Shown here: piece by piece, positions 1-8,816 of the stretch
Layout of the letters: each line of letters begins with the position of its first letter
How positions within the stretch are numbered: position 1 is the stretch's first letter
From: Vibrio penaeicida
GTDB taxonomy: Bacteria; Pseudomonadota; Gammaproteobacteria; Enterobacterales; Vibrionaceae
Length of the DNA: 64,000 nucleotides
Direction: 5' to 3'
Assembly: GCF_019977755.1 (NCBI RefSeq)
Contig: NZ_AP025145.1
Span: 2,170,001-2,234,000, forward strand
Notes under the pieces: model-generated
The model's input: the letters and a program-made list of their open reading frames with translations, nothing else
Database searches by the model: none
Told to the model about the DNA's origin: nothing
Program-made: the position numbers and the translations under genes

Positions 1-798
1 GGCGATGTCGTCAAAGGTGACGAGATATTGGCCGTTTGGTATCGCCGATTCTATCCTGCAAAAGGTTTACCTGCCGACATGGACATACAGCTCAAGCAAC
101 CTTCTGCCGAAGAAAGCAAGCGAACCATTTTGGGTTACCTCGATAGTCTAGAGTGCTACAAACTTGACGATTACTGGGATATACGCCACGCATCCAATAA
201 AGAATATCAATTGATGCTGGCAAGAAAAGTGGGGTTAAACCTACCCAATACACTCACCAGTAACTCGCCAGAAGCAGTGCGTGATTTCTTCGCTGATAAC
301 AACGGTAAAATTATAACGAAGATGCAAACCGCCTTTTCAGTTTGGAATGATGATGTTGAGCAAGTGGTTTTTACCAACAAGGTAGAAGAAGAACACTTAG
401 AAAAACTGGAAGAGTTAAACCTGTGCCCAATGGTGTTCCAAGAACATGTCATTAAAGATGTTGAGTTGCGTGCGACCGTTGTTGGAAATCAGGTTTACTG
501 CGCATCCATTGACCCAGATATTATGAAGGGGATGGAAACCGATTGGCGTAAGCGCGGTGTCTACACACTCGATAAATGGCAGCCATTTGAGTTGCCGCAA
601 GAAGAAGCCGATAAGCTGATCCGTCTCGCGACAGAGCTCAAGCTAAACTATGGCGCGGCAGATCTTATTTTAACGCCAGATGGCCAATACAAATTCCTAG
701 AAATCAACCCATGCGGTGAATTCTACTGGATGGATATATACCAAAAGCTAGGTATTTGTGAAGCCATTGCTCAAAACTTGGTAGCCGGTGGCCGATAA
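1..798 (+). CDS. Graspetide-type ATP-grasp peptide ligase, 5' end missing
   Basis: The frame is open to the left edge, so the N-terminus lies outside the window; 265 residues are visible. The C-terminal motif FLEINPCGEFYWMD is the metal/ATP-binding end of an ATP-grasp fold and closely resembles the corresponding motif of MvdD/MdnC-type enzymes, which join acidic side chains of a ribosomal precursor peptide to Ser, Thr or Lys. The family call rests on that motif, the overall ATP-grasp look and the neighbours: a HlyD adaptor and a C39-peptidase exporter follow on the same strand, the usual export set for a leader-peptide-bearing product. The precursor gene should lie upstream, off the window. 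RimK-like or other ATP-grasp ligases are the alternatives. An internal TTG at 28 is an unlikely start because the conserved frame continues before it. Confidence 0.75.
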   Translation, partial: GDVVKGDEILAVWYRRFYPAKGLPADMDIQLKQPSAEESKRTILGYLDSLECYKLDDYWDIRHASNKEYQLMLARKVGLNLPNTLTSNSPEAVRDFFADNNGKIITKMQTAFSVWNDDVEQVVFTNKVEEEHLEKLEELNLCPMVFQEHVIKDVELRATVVGNQVYCASIDPDIMKGMETDWRKRGVYTLDKWQPFELPQEEADKLIRLATELKLNYGAADLILTPDGQYKFLEINPCGEFYWMDIYQKLGICEAIAQNLVAGGR

Positions 799-817
799 CC
801 ATAATTTTGCCTTATTC

Positions 818-843
818 TGCCCGAACATCACCGTGCTCGGGCA
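818..843 (+). terminator. Hairpin between ligase and exporter genes
   Basis: Seven-base arms TGCCCGA and TCGGGCA around a 12-nt loop, followed by ATTCTT rather than a true T-tract. It lies in the 67-bp gap before the HlyD gene, so it may be a weak terminator or attenuator that sets exporter levels relative to the ligase. Confidence 0.45.
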
Positions 844-865
844 TTCTTAATACCGGAGAGATTTT

Positions 866-2104
866 TTGAGCCAGCTGTATCGTCAATCTGTCATTGACGC
901 CCAAAAACAACGACTCCACGGCGATGTATTGCTCGCGCAGCCATTGTCCATTTATCTTATTGTGACCATTCTTTTCGTTTCCGTCACCTTGCTGGGCTTA
1001 TATCTGAATTATGCCGAATACAGTCGAAAAGAGACGGTTCAAGGCTATATCTTGCCAGATAAAGGCATTATCAAGTCCTTTTCGCAACGTGAAGGCATCG
1101 TCGAAACGGTTCATATCCAAGAGGGTCAGCAAGTTGAGAAAGGCGAACCTCTGATCACCATTAGCTCCAAAAACAAACTGGCCAACGGGCTCGACCTTAA
1201 CCAAACCGTAGTGCAAGAGTTTGAAAAGCAATATCAGTACATCAATCAAGAAATTCAGTATCAAAACAACCTTCATGCTCAACAAATCAATAAGCAGAAA
1301 GTGCTTGTTACGGACATAGACCGCCAACTTGCCGCCATTGAAACCCAAAAAGCACTCATACGAGAGAAATACCAACTTCAAACTGAGCGTGAAAAGCAGC
1401 ACCAAAAACTGTTCCGAGAAGGGCACCTTTCAGCTCTGGATCTTCAATCACAAAAAGAAGCGCTGATAGAGATCAAAGCCCAGCAAGAGCGAGTGTTCGC
1501 CAATGAACTGGATTTGCGAAAGACTCGAAATACCTTGCAGTCAGACTTGGCGATTCTGCCCAAACAACACGAACTGAACGTATTGGATTTAGAACAACAA
1601 AAATCCTCGATTCGGCAACAACTCAGCCAAGCACAAGGTAACGCCATTCACGTATTGGCAGCCAATGAAAAAGGCAAAGCAACAGGCATAAACGTAGTAA
1701 CGGGTGAAACCGTCCACGACAACCAATTAATGCTGAGCCTTATTCCTGAAAACGCGAAATTAGTCGCGGAGCTTTTTCTTCCCACGCGGTCGGCTGGATT
1801 CGTAAAGAAAGGCGACGCGGTCAAACTGCGGTTAGACGCCTTCCCCTATCAGCGATTTGGCTACCTTGGTGGCGAGGTTTCACATATAGACACAGTACTC
1901 TTGCAAAGTGGGGAGACCCCTTTACCCATCAGCGAGCCTGTTTACCGAATTCGAGTCGCACTTGAAAAAGAGCACGTCGATTTTGAAGGTACATCCATTC
2001 CCCTCAAAAACGGGATGCTTTTGGAAGCGGATATTTTATTGGAAAGCCGCAGCATCATGGGTTGGATACTTGAACCTGTCTACGGATTATTAGGAAAGAT
2101 TTAA
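866..2104 (+). CDS. HlyD-family periplasmic adaptor of a peptide exporter
   Basis: Membrane fusion protein linking an inner-membrane ABC exporter to an outer-membrane channel. The 412 residues show one N-terminal membrane segment (about residues 27-48), a lipoyl-like half motif (GIVETVHIQEGQQVEKGEPL, about 75-95), a long Gln/Glu-rich coiled coil (about 105-255) and a C-terminal beta domain. Start is TTG at 866 preceded by GGAGAG at 855-860 with a 5-nt gap. The stop is followed after one base by the exporter ATG at 2106, so the two are translationally linked. Partner and cargo are inferred: the graspetide made by the upstream ligase. Confidence 0.9.
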   Translation: MSQLYRQSVIDAQKQRLHGDVLLAQPLSIYLIVTILFVSVTLLGLYLNYAEYSRKETVQGYILPDKGIIKSFSQREGIVETVHIQEGQQVEKGEPLITISSKNKLANGLDLNQTVVQEFEKQYQYINQEIQYQNNLHAQQINKQKVLVTDIDRQLAAIETQKALIREKYQLQTEREKQHQKLFREGHLSALDLQSQKEALIEIKAQQERVFANELDLRKTRNTLQSDLAILPKQHELNVLDLEQQKSSIRQQLSQAQGNAIHVLAANEKGKATGINVVTGETVHDNQLMLSLIPENAKLVAELFLPTRSAGFVKKGDAVKLRLDAFPYQRFGYLGGEVSHIDTVLLQSGETPLPISEPVYRIRVALEKEHVDFEGTSIPLKNGMLLEADILLESRSIMGWILEPVYGLLGKI

Positions 2105-2105
2105 T

Positions 2106-4211
2106 ATGGATCACGCCGAGAAAGAGCCTCATATTACTGAGCTACTGGAGTATTCCGGCAACCGAAAAGTCGCCATGATTTCGCAAACTGAAGCCGCGGA
2201 ATGTGGCTTAGCTTGCCTAGCGATGGTCTCTTCCTATTATGGGTATAAACTTGATATGCCTGCCGCGCGCCGATTTTATTCGCCCGGAATGAAAGGGATC
2301 AACGTTCAACAGCTTATTCAAACTGCCGACAAAATGCAGTTAGCCGCTAGAGCACTAAAATGCCCACTGGAGCACGTCGGAAAGCTGACTTTACCGTGCG
2401 TTGTGCATTGGGATCTCAACCACTTCGTAGTAATCACGGGCGTTAAAAAGAACACCGTTACCATTAATGATCCAGCGTCGGGTACACGTGTTTTATCTCT
2501 AACGGAATTCAGCGAACATTACACGGGCATCGCCATTGAGCTGATCCCAACAAAAGAGTTTGAGAAGAAAGACGCACGCCAAAAAATGGGCATCAGCCAA
2601 TTATGGACAAGGGTTTCAGGGCTCGGAAAAGCGTTATCCACGCTGGTATTTCTGTCGATTCTTCTCCAGTTTTTAATGTTGCTTAGCCCCTATTACATTC
2701 AGCTGGTTGTGGACGAAGTGCTGGTCAGTTTCGACGAAACGCTGCTGATCGTTCTGGCGGCGGGATTTAGCTTACTCTTGCTATTTAACATCATCACCAA
2801 AGCAATTCGAAGTTGGTTGATCCTTCGATTATCCAGCCAGTTAAACTTACAAATGGGTGCCAACCTACTTCGCCATTTGTTGCGTTTACCCATGAGCTAC
2901 TTTGAAACTCGCCACATTGGCGACTTGGTTTCTCGCTTTGGTTCCCTCAATCAAGTGCGTGAGAGGATGACAACTGGCTTAGTCGAAACCATTGTTGATG
3001 GCATCATGTCTATCGCTATTCTGGCAGTCATGCTCGCCTATAGCCCATTTCTGACCGCTGTTGTCTTGTGTGTGGTTCTTGCCTACCTCACGGTTCGCCT
3101 CGCGCTGTACAGTAAACTGCAACAGGCGACGGAAACATCCATTGAAGCGAAAGCCAAAGAGCAAAGCCAATTTTTGGAAACGGCGCGTGGCATTCAAACC
3201 ATCCGCCTTTTCAATGCCGAATCCATGCGTCAAAGTACTTGGCAGAATCGCTATAGCTCTGTCATTAATGCAGACATCAAACTGGGCAAGCTGAGTATTG
3301 GCTTTGAATCCGTAAACCAATTGCTGTTTGGCTTAGAAAATATCTTCATCATTTTCCTTGCAGCGATGGCGGTAATGAGTGGCGACATGACCATAGGTAT
3401 GGTGTTTGCGTTCTTGGCGTACAAAGAGCAATTAACCTCTCGTATGTCGATGCTGATAGAACAAGTCATTCAGTTTAAAATGCTTCGCTTGCACCTCGAC
3501 CGTATTGCCGATATTGCTCTGCATGAACAAGAGCCTCACCGCGAGAAAGGGCGTAATCTAACTCAAATGCGTGGCAATGTTGAACTGGTCGATCTATCGT
3601 TCAAGTATTCTGAAAATGACGACTATATTTTCCAAAACCTGAATCTAACGATACCTGCCGGTGAATCCATCGCTTTGGTGGGCCCTTCTGGGTGCGGTAA
3701 ATCAACATTAATGAAGTTAATGCTTGGATTGCTTCAGCCCACATCAGGGAAAATACTGGTTGATGGGGAAGATATCCGAGATTTAGGGCTTTCTAGTTAC
3801 CGAGACAGGATTGCCTCGGTAATGCAAGACGACACATTGCTTACCGGATCGGTAGAGGAAAACATTACCTTTTTTACACCTGAACCCAACCACCAAATGA
3901 TGATGCAATGCGCTCATATGGCTGGCATCCATGAAGACATCATCAAGCTGCCAATGAACTACCAAAGTTTAGTGTCGGATATGGGCTCCAATTTTTCTGG
4001 AGGTCAAACTCAGCGGCTATTACTGGCTAGGGCGCTTTACCATCGCCCATCGATTTTGTTTTTAGATGAAGCCACCAGCCATTTGGATGTTGAAAACGAA
4101 GGTCGAATCAATGAGCACATCAAAGGGCTGCCGTTTACTCGCGTGATGATCGCCCACCGCCCTGAAACCATCAAAAGTGCAGACAGAGTAGTCAACATCA
4201 GTGAGCTTTAG
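2106..4211 (+). CDS. C39-peptidase ABC exporter (PCAT), 701 aa
   Basis: Bifunctional exporter that cuts a double-glycine-type leader and moves the core peptide across the inner membrane. Visible in order: N-terminal C39 peptidase with catalytic Cys33 in TEAAECGLACLAM, His106 in DLNHFVV and Asp122 in NDPASG; membrane domain about residues 165-465; ATPase with Walker A GPSGCGKST near 525, signature FSGGQTQR near 629 and Walker B ILFLDEATSHLD near 648. All catalytic peptidase residues are present, so it should process leaders rather than be a degenerate C39-like transporter. It closes the cluster with the HlyD gene and the ATP-grasp ligase. Confidence 0.93.
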   Translation: MDHAEKEPHITELLEYSGNRKVAMISQTEAAECGLACLAMVSSYYGYKLDMPAARRFYSPGMKGINVQQLIQTADKMQLAARALKCPLEHVGKLTLPCVVHWDLNHFVVITGVKKNTVTINDPASGTRVLSLTEFSEHYTGIAIELIPTKEFEKKDARQKMGISQLWTRVSGLGKALSTLVFLSILLQFLMLLSPYYIQLVVDEVLVSFDETLLIVLAAGFSLLLLFNIITKAIRSWLILRLSSQLNLQMGANLLRHLLRLPMSYFETRHIGDLVSRFGSLNQVRERMTTGLVETIVDGIMSIAILAVMLAYSPFLTAVVLCVVLAYLTVRLALYSKLQQATETSIEAKAKEQSQFLETARGIQTIRLFNAESMRQSTWQNRYSSVINADIKLGKLSIGFESVNQLLFGLENIFIIFLAAMAVMSGDMTIGMVFAFLAYKEQLTSRMSMLIEQVIQFKMLRLHLDRIADIALHEQEPHREKGRNLTQMRGNVELVDLSFKYSENDDYIFQNLNLTIPAGESIALVGPSGCGKSTLMKLMLGLLQPTSGKILVDGEDIRDLGLSSYRDRIASVMQDDTLLTGSVEENITFFTPEPNHQMMMQCAHMAGIHEDIIKLPMNYQSLVSDMGSNFSGGQTQRLLLARALYHRPSILFLDEATSHLDVENEGRINEHIKGLPFTRVMIAHRPETIKSADRVVNISEL

Positions 4212-4236
4212 ATCTATTAAACCTCTTTAGAATTAT

Positions 4237-5121
4237 CTAACCTCTTTGACGACGTAACAGGCTTTTCGGTGAGAAGCCTGTTACCAACATCGTGCCGCTG
4301 ACCACCAGTATGGTGCCAATCACTGTATTAAACCCGATTGGCTCACCCAGCACCAAATATCCCCATAAGATACCGAAAAACGGAATCAAAAAAGTCACAG
4401 AAAGTGTAGAAGCGGGTCCAATATCCGTCACCAAACGAAAGTACAGCAGATACGCCAATCCTGTACACAACACCCCTAGTACCGCGACCGACGACCATTC
4501 AAATACCGTAGGTGTCTCAGGCATTGGCAGCCAAGGCAATAAAGGCAGCACCAATATCACGGCACCCCACATACTTCCGTGCGCATTATCGAACGATGAA
4601 ATCTTAGGCGCATTCTTGGCGTAGTTAGTCGCTACCCCATAACAAGATGCGGCCATTACTCCAGCAATAATCGGCAACGTCGCTTCCTCGCCAATATTGA
4701 CGGCATCCCACCCTACCAACACAGCAACGCCCAACACGCCTAAAACTAAGCCAAATCCCCCCTTAAGTGACAAAGGCGTTTTGTGCCAAAAATACGCAAT
4801 TACCGCGCCCCAAATAACCGCTGTAGAATTTAAAATAGACAAGGTAGATGCATTCAATGTTTGGGCTGCGTAGGCGAAAAGCATAAACGGCATAGCCGTA
4901 TTAAAAGAAGCAATGATCAGAAAGTGCTTAGGGTATTGAAACAGTATCAACCGACGTTTAAGAAAGACAGACACCAGCAGCAAGCTCATCGCGGCAAACA
5001 GCACTCTAAATTCAATTAAATAAGCAGGGCCAAAGCTATTTGCGGCAATTCTCATGAAAAGAAAAGACGCCCCCCAAACTGCGGCAAGGCATAGTAATCG
5101 TAAAAAGCTGGCTGCGGTCAT
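4237..5121 (-). CDS. EamA/DMT-family metabolite exporter
   Basis: Ten-helix drug/metabolite transporter of the EamA type, about 294 residues; opening FLRLLCLAAVWGASFLFMRIA is the typical first helix of the family. The start was placed at 5121 (MTAASFLRLL) because AAGGA precedes it on the minus strand; an upstream in-frame codon at 5178 would add 19 polar residues with no such site. The gene converges with the C39 exporter at 26 bp. Substrate cannot be read from sequence. An 11-bp inverted repeat (4254-4264 with 4274-4284) sits inside its last codons and may help terminate one or both convergent transcripts. Confidence 0.85.
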   Translation of the reverse strand: MTAASFLRLLCLAAVWGASFLFMRIAANSFGPAYLIEFRVLFAAMSLLLVSVFLKRRLILFQYPKHFLIIASFNTAMPFMLFAYAAQTLNASTLSILNSTAVIWGAVIAYFWHKTPLSLKGGFGLVLGVLGVAVLVGWDAVNIGEEATLPIIAGVMAASCYGVATNYAKNAPKISSFDNAHGSMWGAVILVLPLLPWLPMPETPTVFEWSSVAVLGVLCTGLAYLLYFRLVTDIGPASTLSVTFLIPFFGILWGYLVLGEPIGFNTVIGTILVVSGTMLVTGFSPKSLLRRQRG

Positions 5122-5275
5122 TTCTGTATCCTTCTTCTGATGAAATACCACTGTGTATTGGGTTGATAAAAAACACAATTACAAATCAAATTGCGGTTCC
5201 GATAATGGCGATCGCGCACCACCCCACTGATCCTTGGTTTCATACTGATCAGCGATTAAATTTAGATCTTTTTAG

Positions 5276-5304
5276 TTGTGACATTCGCTAAACAGGCATA
5301 CTAT
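5276..5304 (+). promoter_or_regulatory. Candidate sigma-70 promoter for vemP-secDF
   Basis: TTGTGA at 5276-5281 and TACTAT at 5299-5304 are separated by 17 bp and lie 34 bp upstream of the vemP ATG, between two divergent genes. Match to consensus is partial and no start site is known. Confidence 0.4.
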
Positions 5305-5337
5305 CGGCGAATTGAATCAATAGAGTGATAATCATCA

Positions 5338-5799
5338 ATGAGAACCTGGGCAATCTTGCTGTTTTCTCTGCTGGTTACTTTCAGCCATACCGTGTTTGCT
5401 CAAACGGAAAACGGTGGCTGGCTATCGCAAAACGCTGAATATGCGGCGCAATCCTCTGTTGAGACTCCATCTCACCCTTCTACTGATTTTCAAACCGAAG
5501 CCAACTTGCAAATCGAGTTGGAAAAAGGCGCAGCTGATTCTCATACTCAGCATATTCCCGATGGACTTTTGACATCGTCTCGATTTGTTTCGTGGATTCA
5601 GGAAAGAGTATTCCCAACCCCAGATTACGAACTTCTGGTACAACTCGGTGGTGAGGATCTACCGCCAAGTTATCTGTATTTCTCTCCCTTAATTCCTTCT
5701 GTACTCTGGTCGGAAAAAGCATCAGGCTCGAACTCGCACAGAATATCAGGCTGGAAAGATTCAAACCTCCTGTATGTCCGGTTAAGCCGCGACAGCTAA
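5338..5799 (+). CDS. vemP: VemP-type secretion-monitoring arrest peptide
   Basis: A 153-residue secretory protein with a clear signal peptide (MRTWAILLFSLLVTFSHTVFAQ). The C-terminus HRISGWKDSNLLYVRL matches the arrest motif I recall for Vibrio alginolyticus VemP (HRISGWK, then N, then YV-x-L), at the same distance from the end of a similarly sized protein (159 residues there). Known for VemP: when Sec export is slow, the nascent chain compacts in the tunnel, stalls the ribosome near the C-terminus and raises translation of the downstream secDF2. Here secD and secF follow directly, as expected. The residue aligned with the stall-site Gln156 appears to be Asp or Arg, but that alignment is not certain. 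The middle of the protein is not recognisable otherwise. Confidence 0.92.
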   Translation: MRTWAILLFSLLVTFSHTVFAQTENGGWLSQNAEYAAQSSVETPSHPSTDFQTEANLQIELEKGAADSHTQHIPDGLLTSSRFVSWIQERVFPTPDYELLVQLGGEDLPPSYLYFSPLIPSVLWSEKASGSNSHRISGWKDSNLLYVRLSRDS

Positions 5800-5954
5800 C
5801 CTCAATACTGTTCACACAAAGTCTCGACGTTTCTACGTCGCACACCGCTATTTTAGTTTTACGCCAACCATAGATGTTTAAATCTATTGGCGTTGCTGAT
5901 CGATCTTTTCGCTCAGCATTCATGAACCTGAACTCAGGTTATTGAGGAATCGCT
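5800..5954 (+). promoter_or_regulatory. vemP-secD intergenic RNA switch masking the secD ribosome site
   Basis: The secD Shine-Dalgarno GAGGA is at 5944-5948. The eight bases CCTCAATA at 5800-5807, immediately after the vemP stop codon, are an exact complement of TATTGAGG at 5940-5947, so they can sequester it. Between them lie three closed hairpins: 5825-5840 (CGACGT/ACGTCG), 5861-5893 (ACGCCA/TGGCGT with inner ATAGAT/ATCTAT) and 5925-5940 (AACCTG/CAGGTT, next to the ribosome site; it competes for base 5940). A ribosome stalled on the last vemP codons would cover 5800-5807 and free the secD start. Pairing is seen in sequence; the mechanism is inferred from VemP biology. Confidence 0.8.
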
Positions 5955-7778
5955 ATGTCATCTTCACGTACTCGCGCAAAAGCGCCAGAGCGTTTAAACC
6001 ACTATTCCATTTGGAAATACGTGGTGCTTTTCACTGCCATTGTCTTACTTGCGTTAAGCGCACTCCCATCATGGTACGGCGAAAAGCCTGCTCTATTGAT
6101 TGAACAAACCCATAACGAGCTGTCTCTTGATGCAGTTGCTCGGCATCTTAAGCAGCACAACATTGATGTAAGAGAAGTCACGCAACGTGACACTCAGTTA
6201 ACTCTTTTATTTGAAAACGAACATGACCAAACCCAAGCAAAGAATGTATTAAAGCCCTTATTGAGTAAAGAATCTCAACTCACACTGGCGTACCAGTCGG
6301 TTGCACCTGCTTGGCTTTCTGAACTTGGATTTGCTCCCGTCGACCTTGGATTAGATCTGCGAGGTGGTGTTCAATTTTTGCTGAAAGTCGATGTTGATAC
6401 TGCCCTAGCTGAAAAGCAGCAAGCGCTGGTTGATGAAATAAAAACCACGGCAAGAAAGCTGCACATTCGAGGTATTCAAGTTCACGCGTCCAGTGAAAAA
6501 GGCGTCACATTCAAAACTCGTAACGATAACGCGACAACCCAGCTAAGTGAGCAGCTTCGCGATGCGTTCCCTCAGTGGCAGCAAAACCATAACTTAAACA
6601 GTGTCACCTTATCTCTCCCAAAAAAAGAATGGCTCGATTTCAAAGAGATAACCCTAAAACAGAACTTGACGATTCTACGTTCACGTATCGAAGAATTGGG
6701 TATAACGGAAGCGTCGGTTCAACGCCAAGGGGACAATTATATTCGAATTGAACTGCCTGGAATTCAAGATCCTTCCCAAGCCAAAAGCGTGATTGGCGCA
6801 ACGGCGAGTTTGGCATTCCACGAAGTGCAGTCCGAAACGTCCGTTGGAAGAATCATTAATGCTCAGGAAGAAAATGGGAACAACGTAAGGCTGGTCGCGA
6901 AGCCAGTTGTGCAAGGGGAACACATCACGGATGCACGCGCAGGGCTCGATGAAATGGGTCGCTCAGTAGTGAACATTTCGCTCGATCTTGCTGGCGGGAG
7001 CCAAATCAGCGATTTTTCTGCCACTCACGTAGGTCAACCGATGGCAACGCTGTTTAGCGAATACATCACCGACAAACAGGGCAATCTAACCAAGAAAGAT
7101 ACCGTCATCAGCATCGCGACGATTCAGAGCCAGCTTGGCACGCGTTTTCAAATAACCGGTGCTGGCACCACACAAGAGGCGCAGGAATTAGCCTTGCTTT
7201 TGAGGGCAGGGTCTTTAACCGCGCCTGTCACAATTGTGGAAGAGCAATCCATTGGCGCAACATTGGGTGCTGAAAATATCGAGAACGGGTTTTCCGCTCT
7301 TGCACTGGGTATGAGTTTAACCTTGGCATTCATGGCGTTATGGTACCGGCGGCTAGGCTGGGTAGCCAACGTTGCGTTGCTCTGCAATATGGTGTGTTTG
7401 CTTGGTCTGATTGCTCTGATTCCAGGTGCCGCTTTAACCTTACCGGGCATTGCTGGGCTAGTGTTAACAGTCGGTATGGCAGTAGATACAAACGTACTAA
7501 TCTTCGAACGCATCAAAGACAAACTCAGTGAAGGAAGAAGCTTTGCTCAATCTATCCACCTTGGGTTCAACAGTGCCGTTAGCACGATAATGGATGCCAA
7601 CATTACCACGTTGATCACAGCAGCCGTTTTGTACTCAATAGGTAATGGTCCGGTTCAAGGTTTCGCGTTAACACTTGGTTTAGGCATTCTAACCAGTATG
7701 TTTACAGGCATCTTTTTGTCTCGATCCATCATCAATATGATTTGGGGGCAAGATGCCCGCCGAAACGTCAGAGTTTAG
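5955..7778 (+). CDS. secD: Protein translocase subunit SecD (second, VemP-controlled type)
   Basis: Polytopic inner-membrane protein that with SecF uses an ion gradient to pull exported proteins from SecYEG into the periplasm. Visible: first membrane segment about residues 20-40, the family motif DLGLDLRGGVQFLL near 131-144, the large periplasmic P1 domain, then five membrane segments from about 435 with GTVGMAVDTNVLIFERIKD-type sequence (here VGMAVDTNVLIFERIKDKL). No yajC or tgt gene precedes it, unlike the housekeeping secDF locus, and vemP sits upstream, so it is most likely the secDF2 paralogue used at low sodium in Vibrio (family knowledge). Start ATG 5955 with GAGGA seven bases before. 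Confidence 0.94.
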   Translation: MSSSRTRAKAPERLNHYSIWKYVVLFTAIVLLALSALPSWYGEKPALLIEQTHNELSLDAVARHLKQHNIDVREVTQRDTQLTLLFENEHDQTQAKNVLKPLLSKESQLTLAYQSVAPAWLSELGFAPVDLGLDLRGGVQFLLKVDVDTALAEKQQALVDEIKTTARKLHIRGIQVHASSEKGVTFKTRNDNATTQLSEQLRDAFPQWQQNHNLNSVTLSLPKKEWLDFKEITLKQNLTILRSRIEELGITEASVQRQGDNYIRIELPGIQDPSQAKSVIGATASLAFHEVQSETSVGRIINAQEENGNNVRLVAKPVVQGEHITDARAGLDEMGRSVVNISLDLAGGSQISDFSATHVGQPMATLFSEYITDKQGNLTKKDTVISIATIQSQLGTRFQITGAGTTQEAQELALLLRAGSLTAPVTIVEEQSIGATLGAENIENGFSALALGMSLTLAFMALWYRRLGWVANVALLCNMVCLLGLIALIPGAALTLPGIAGLVLTVGMAVDTNVLIFERIKDKLSEGRSFAQSIHLGFNSAVSTIMDANITTLITAAVLYSIGNGPVQGFALTLGLGILTSMFTGIFLSRSIINMIWGQDARRNVRV

Positions 7779-7787
7779 GAGCGCATC

Positions 7788-8681
7788 ATGAATCTGAATA
7801 AAAACATGACTAACATTCGTCGCTGGACGGGGCTATTTTCATTGGTATTGGTCATTCTATCGGTGGGGATCATTGCCGCTCGCGGTTTGAACTTAGGTTT
7901 GGATTTTACTGGCGGTATGGTGAGCGAGTTTAGAGTATCCCCTACCCTTAGCCAACAAGACTTAAACAACGCACTTAGCCCTGTGGTGGGCGACACGCTC
8001 TCGATGGTCAAAAGTGGAGAAGAAGGTCGATGGACGTTGCGCTACTCGGCAGAAAGTCAAGCGTCTATTGAGCAAGTGAATCAATCGCTTGCTCAACTCG
8101 ACAACCACGCTGAGATCATCAGCAGTAGCATGATAGGTGCACAGGTTGGAGATGAATTGTTCGATCAAGGTGGCATGGCGATTTTCATCAGCATGCTATG
8201 CATTATGGCGTATCTGTGTTTTCGATTTGAATGGCGTTTAGCCAGCGGGGCGCTCTTCGCTCTGTTTCACGATGTGATTGTGGTTTTAGGCTTCTTTGCC
8301 CTGACACAGCAGGAATTCAACCTCACGGTTTTCGCAGCAATTTTAGCGATTTTGGGGTATTCATTGAATGATTCGATCATCATCGCCGACCGCATTCGCG
8401 AACAAATACTCGTGAAAACAAATTGGTCCACCAGCGACGTTATCAACTCCGCCGTAGCCAGCACCTTCTCGCGTACTATGGTGACGTCTGGCACAACGCT
8501 TGTGACGGTGGGGTCACTTTGGCTGATGGGCGGTTCCCCACTTCAAGGATTCGCCAGCGCCATGTTCATCGGTATTGTATCGGGCACTTGGTCGTCCATT
8601 TCAATCGCCACTGTGTTTCCGGAAATGTGCGAGTTAAAAGCCAAGCATTACATTCCAGCAGAGATGGATACCAACCCTTAA
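7788..8681 (+). CDS. secF: Protein translocase subunit SecF (second copy type)
   Basis: Partner of SecD, 297 residues, six predicted membrane segments. The hallmark NLGLDFTGGM follows the first helix, and YSLNDSIIIADRIRE is the SecF counterpart of the conserved helix-4 motif. It starts nine bases after secD ends with AGGAG spaced normally, so both are made from one message. The ion used (proton in V. alginolyticus SecDF2) cannot be decided by eye. Confidence 0.94.
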   Translation: MNLNKNMTNIRRWTGLFSLVLVILSVGIIAARGLNLGLDFTGGMVSEFRVSPTLSQQDLNNALSPVVGDTLSMVKSGEEGRWTLRYSAESQASIEQVNQSLAQLDNHAEIISSSMIGAQVGDELFDQGGMAIFISMLCIMAYLCFRFEWRLASGALFALFHDVIVVLGFFALTQQEFNLTVFAAILAILGYSLNDSIIIADRIREQILVKTNWSTSDVINSAVASTFSRTMVTSGTTLVTVGSLWLMGGSPLQGFASAMFIGIVSGTWSSISIATVFPEMCELKAKHYIPAEMDTNP

Positions 8682-8754
8682 GAGTCTGTTTAATTTGCTC
8701 TTTATGGTAAACGCTTTTTAATAAAAGGGTTCTAAAGAATAAAGGCTTTCTAAC

Positions 8755-8781
8755 AAAAAATGCCCCGTGGCAAACGGGGCA
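8755..8781 (-). terminator. Rho-independent terminator of the PTS gene
   Basis: On the minus strand: arms TGCCCCG/CGGGGCA (8775-8781 and 8761-8767), 7-nt loop, then six T (8755-8760). It lies 36 bp past the stop of the PTS permease. No T-tract follows on the plus strand, so it does not obviously end secDF transcription. Confidence 0.85.
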
Positions 8782-8816
8782 CTGAACAATTTAAAGGGAG
8801 GGGGAGAGTGACTGGC

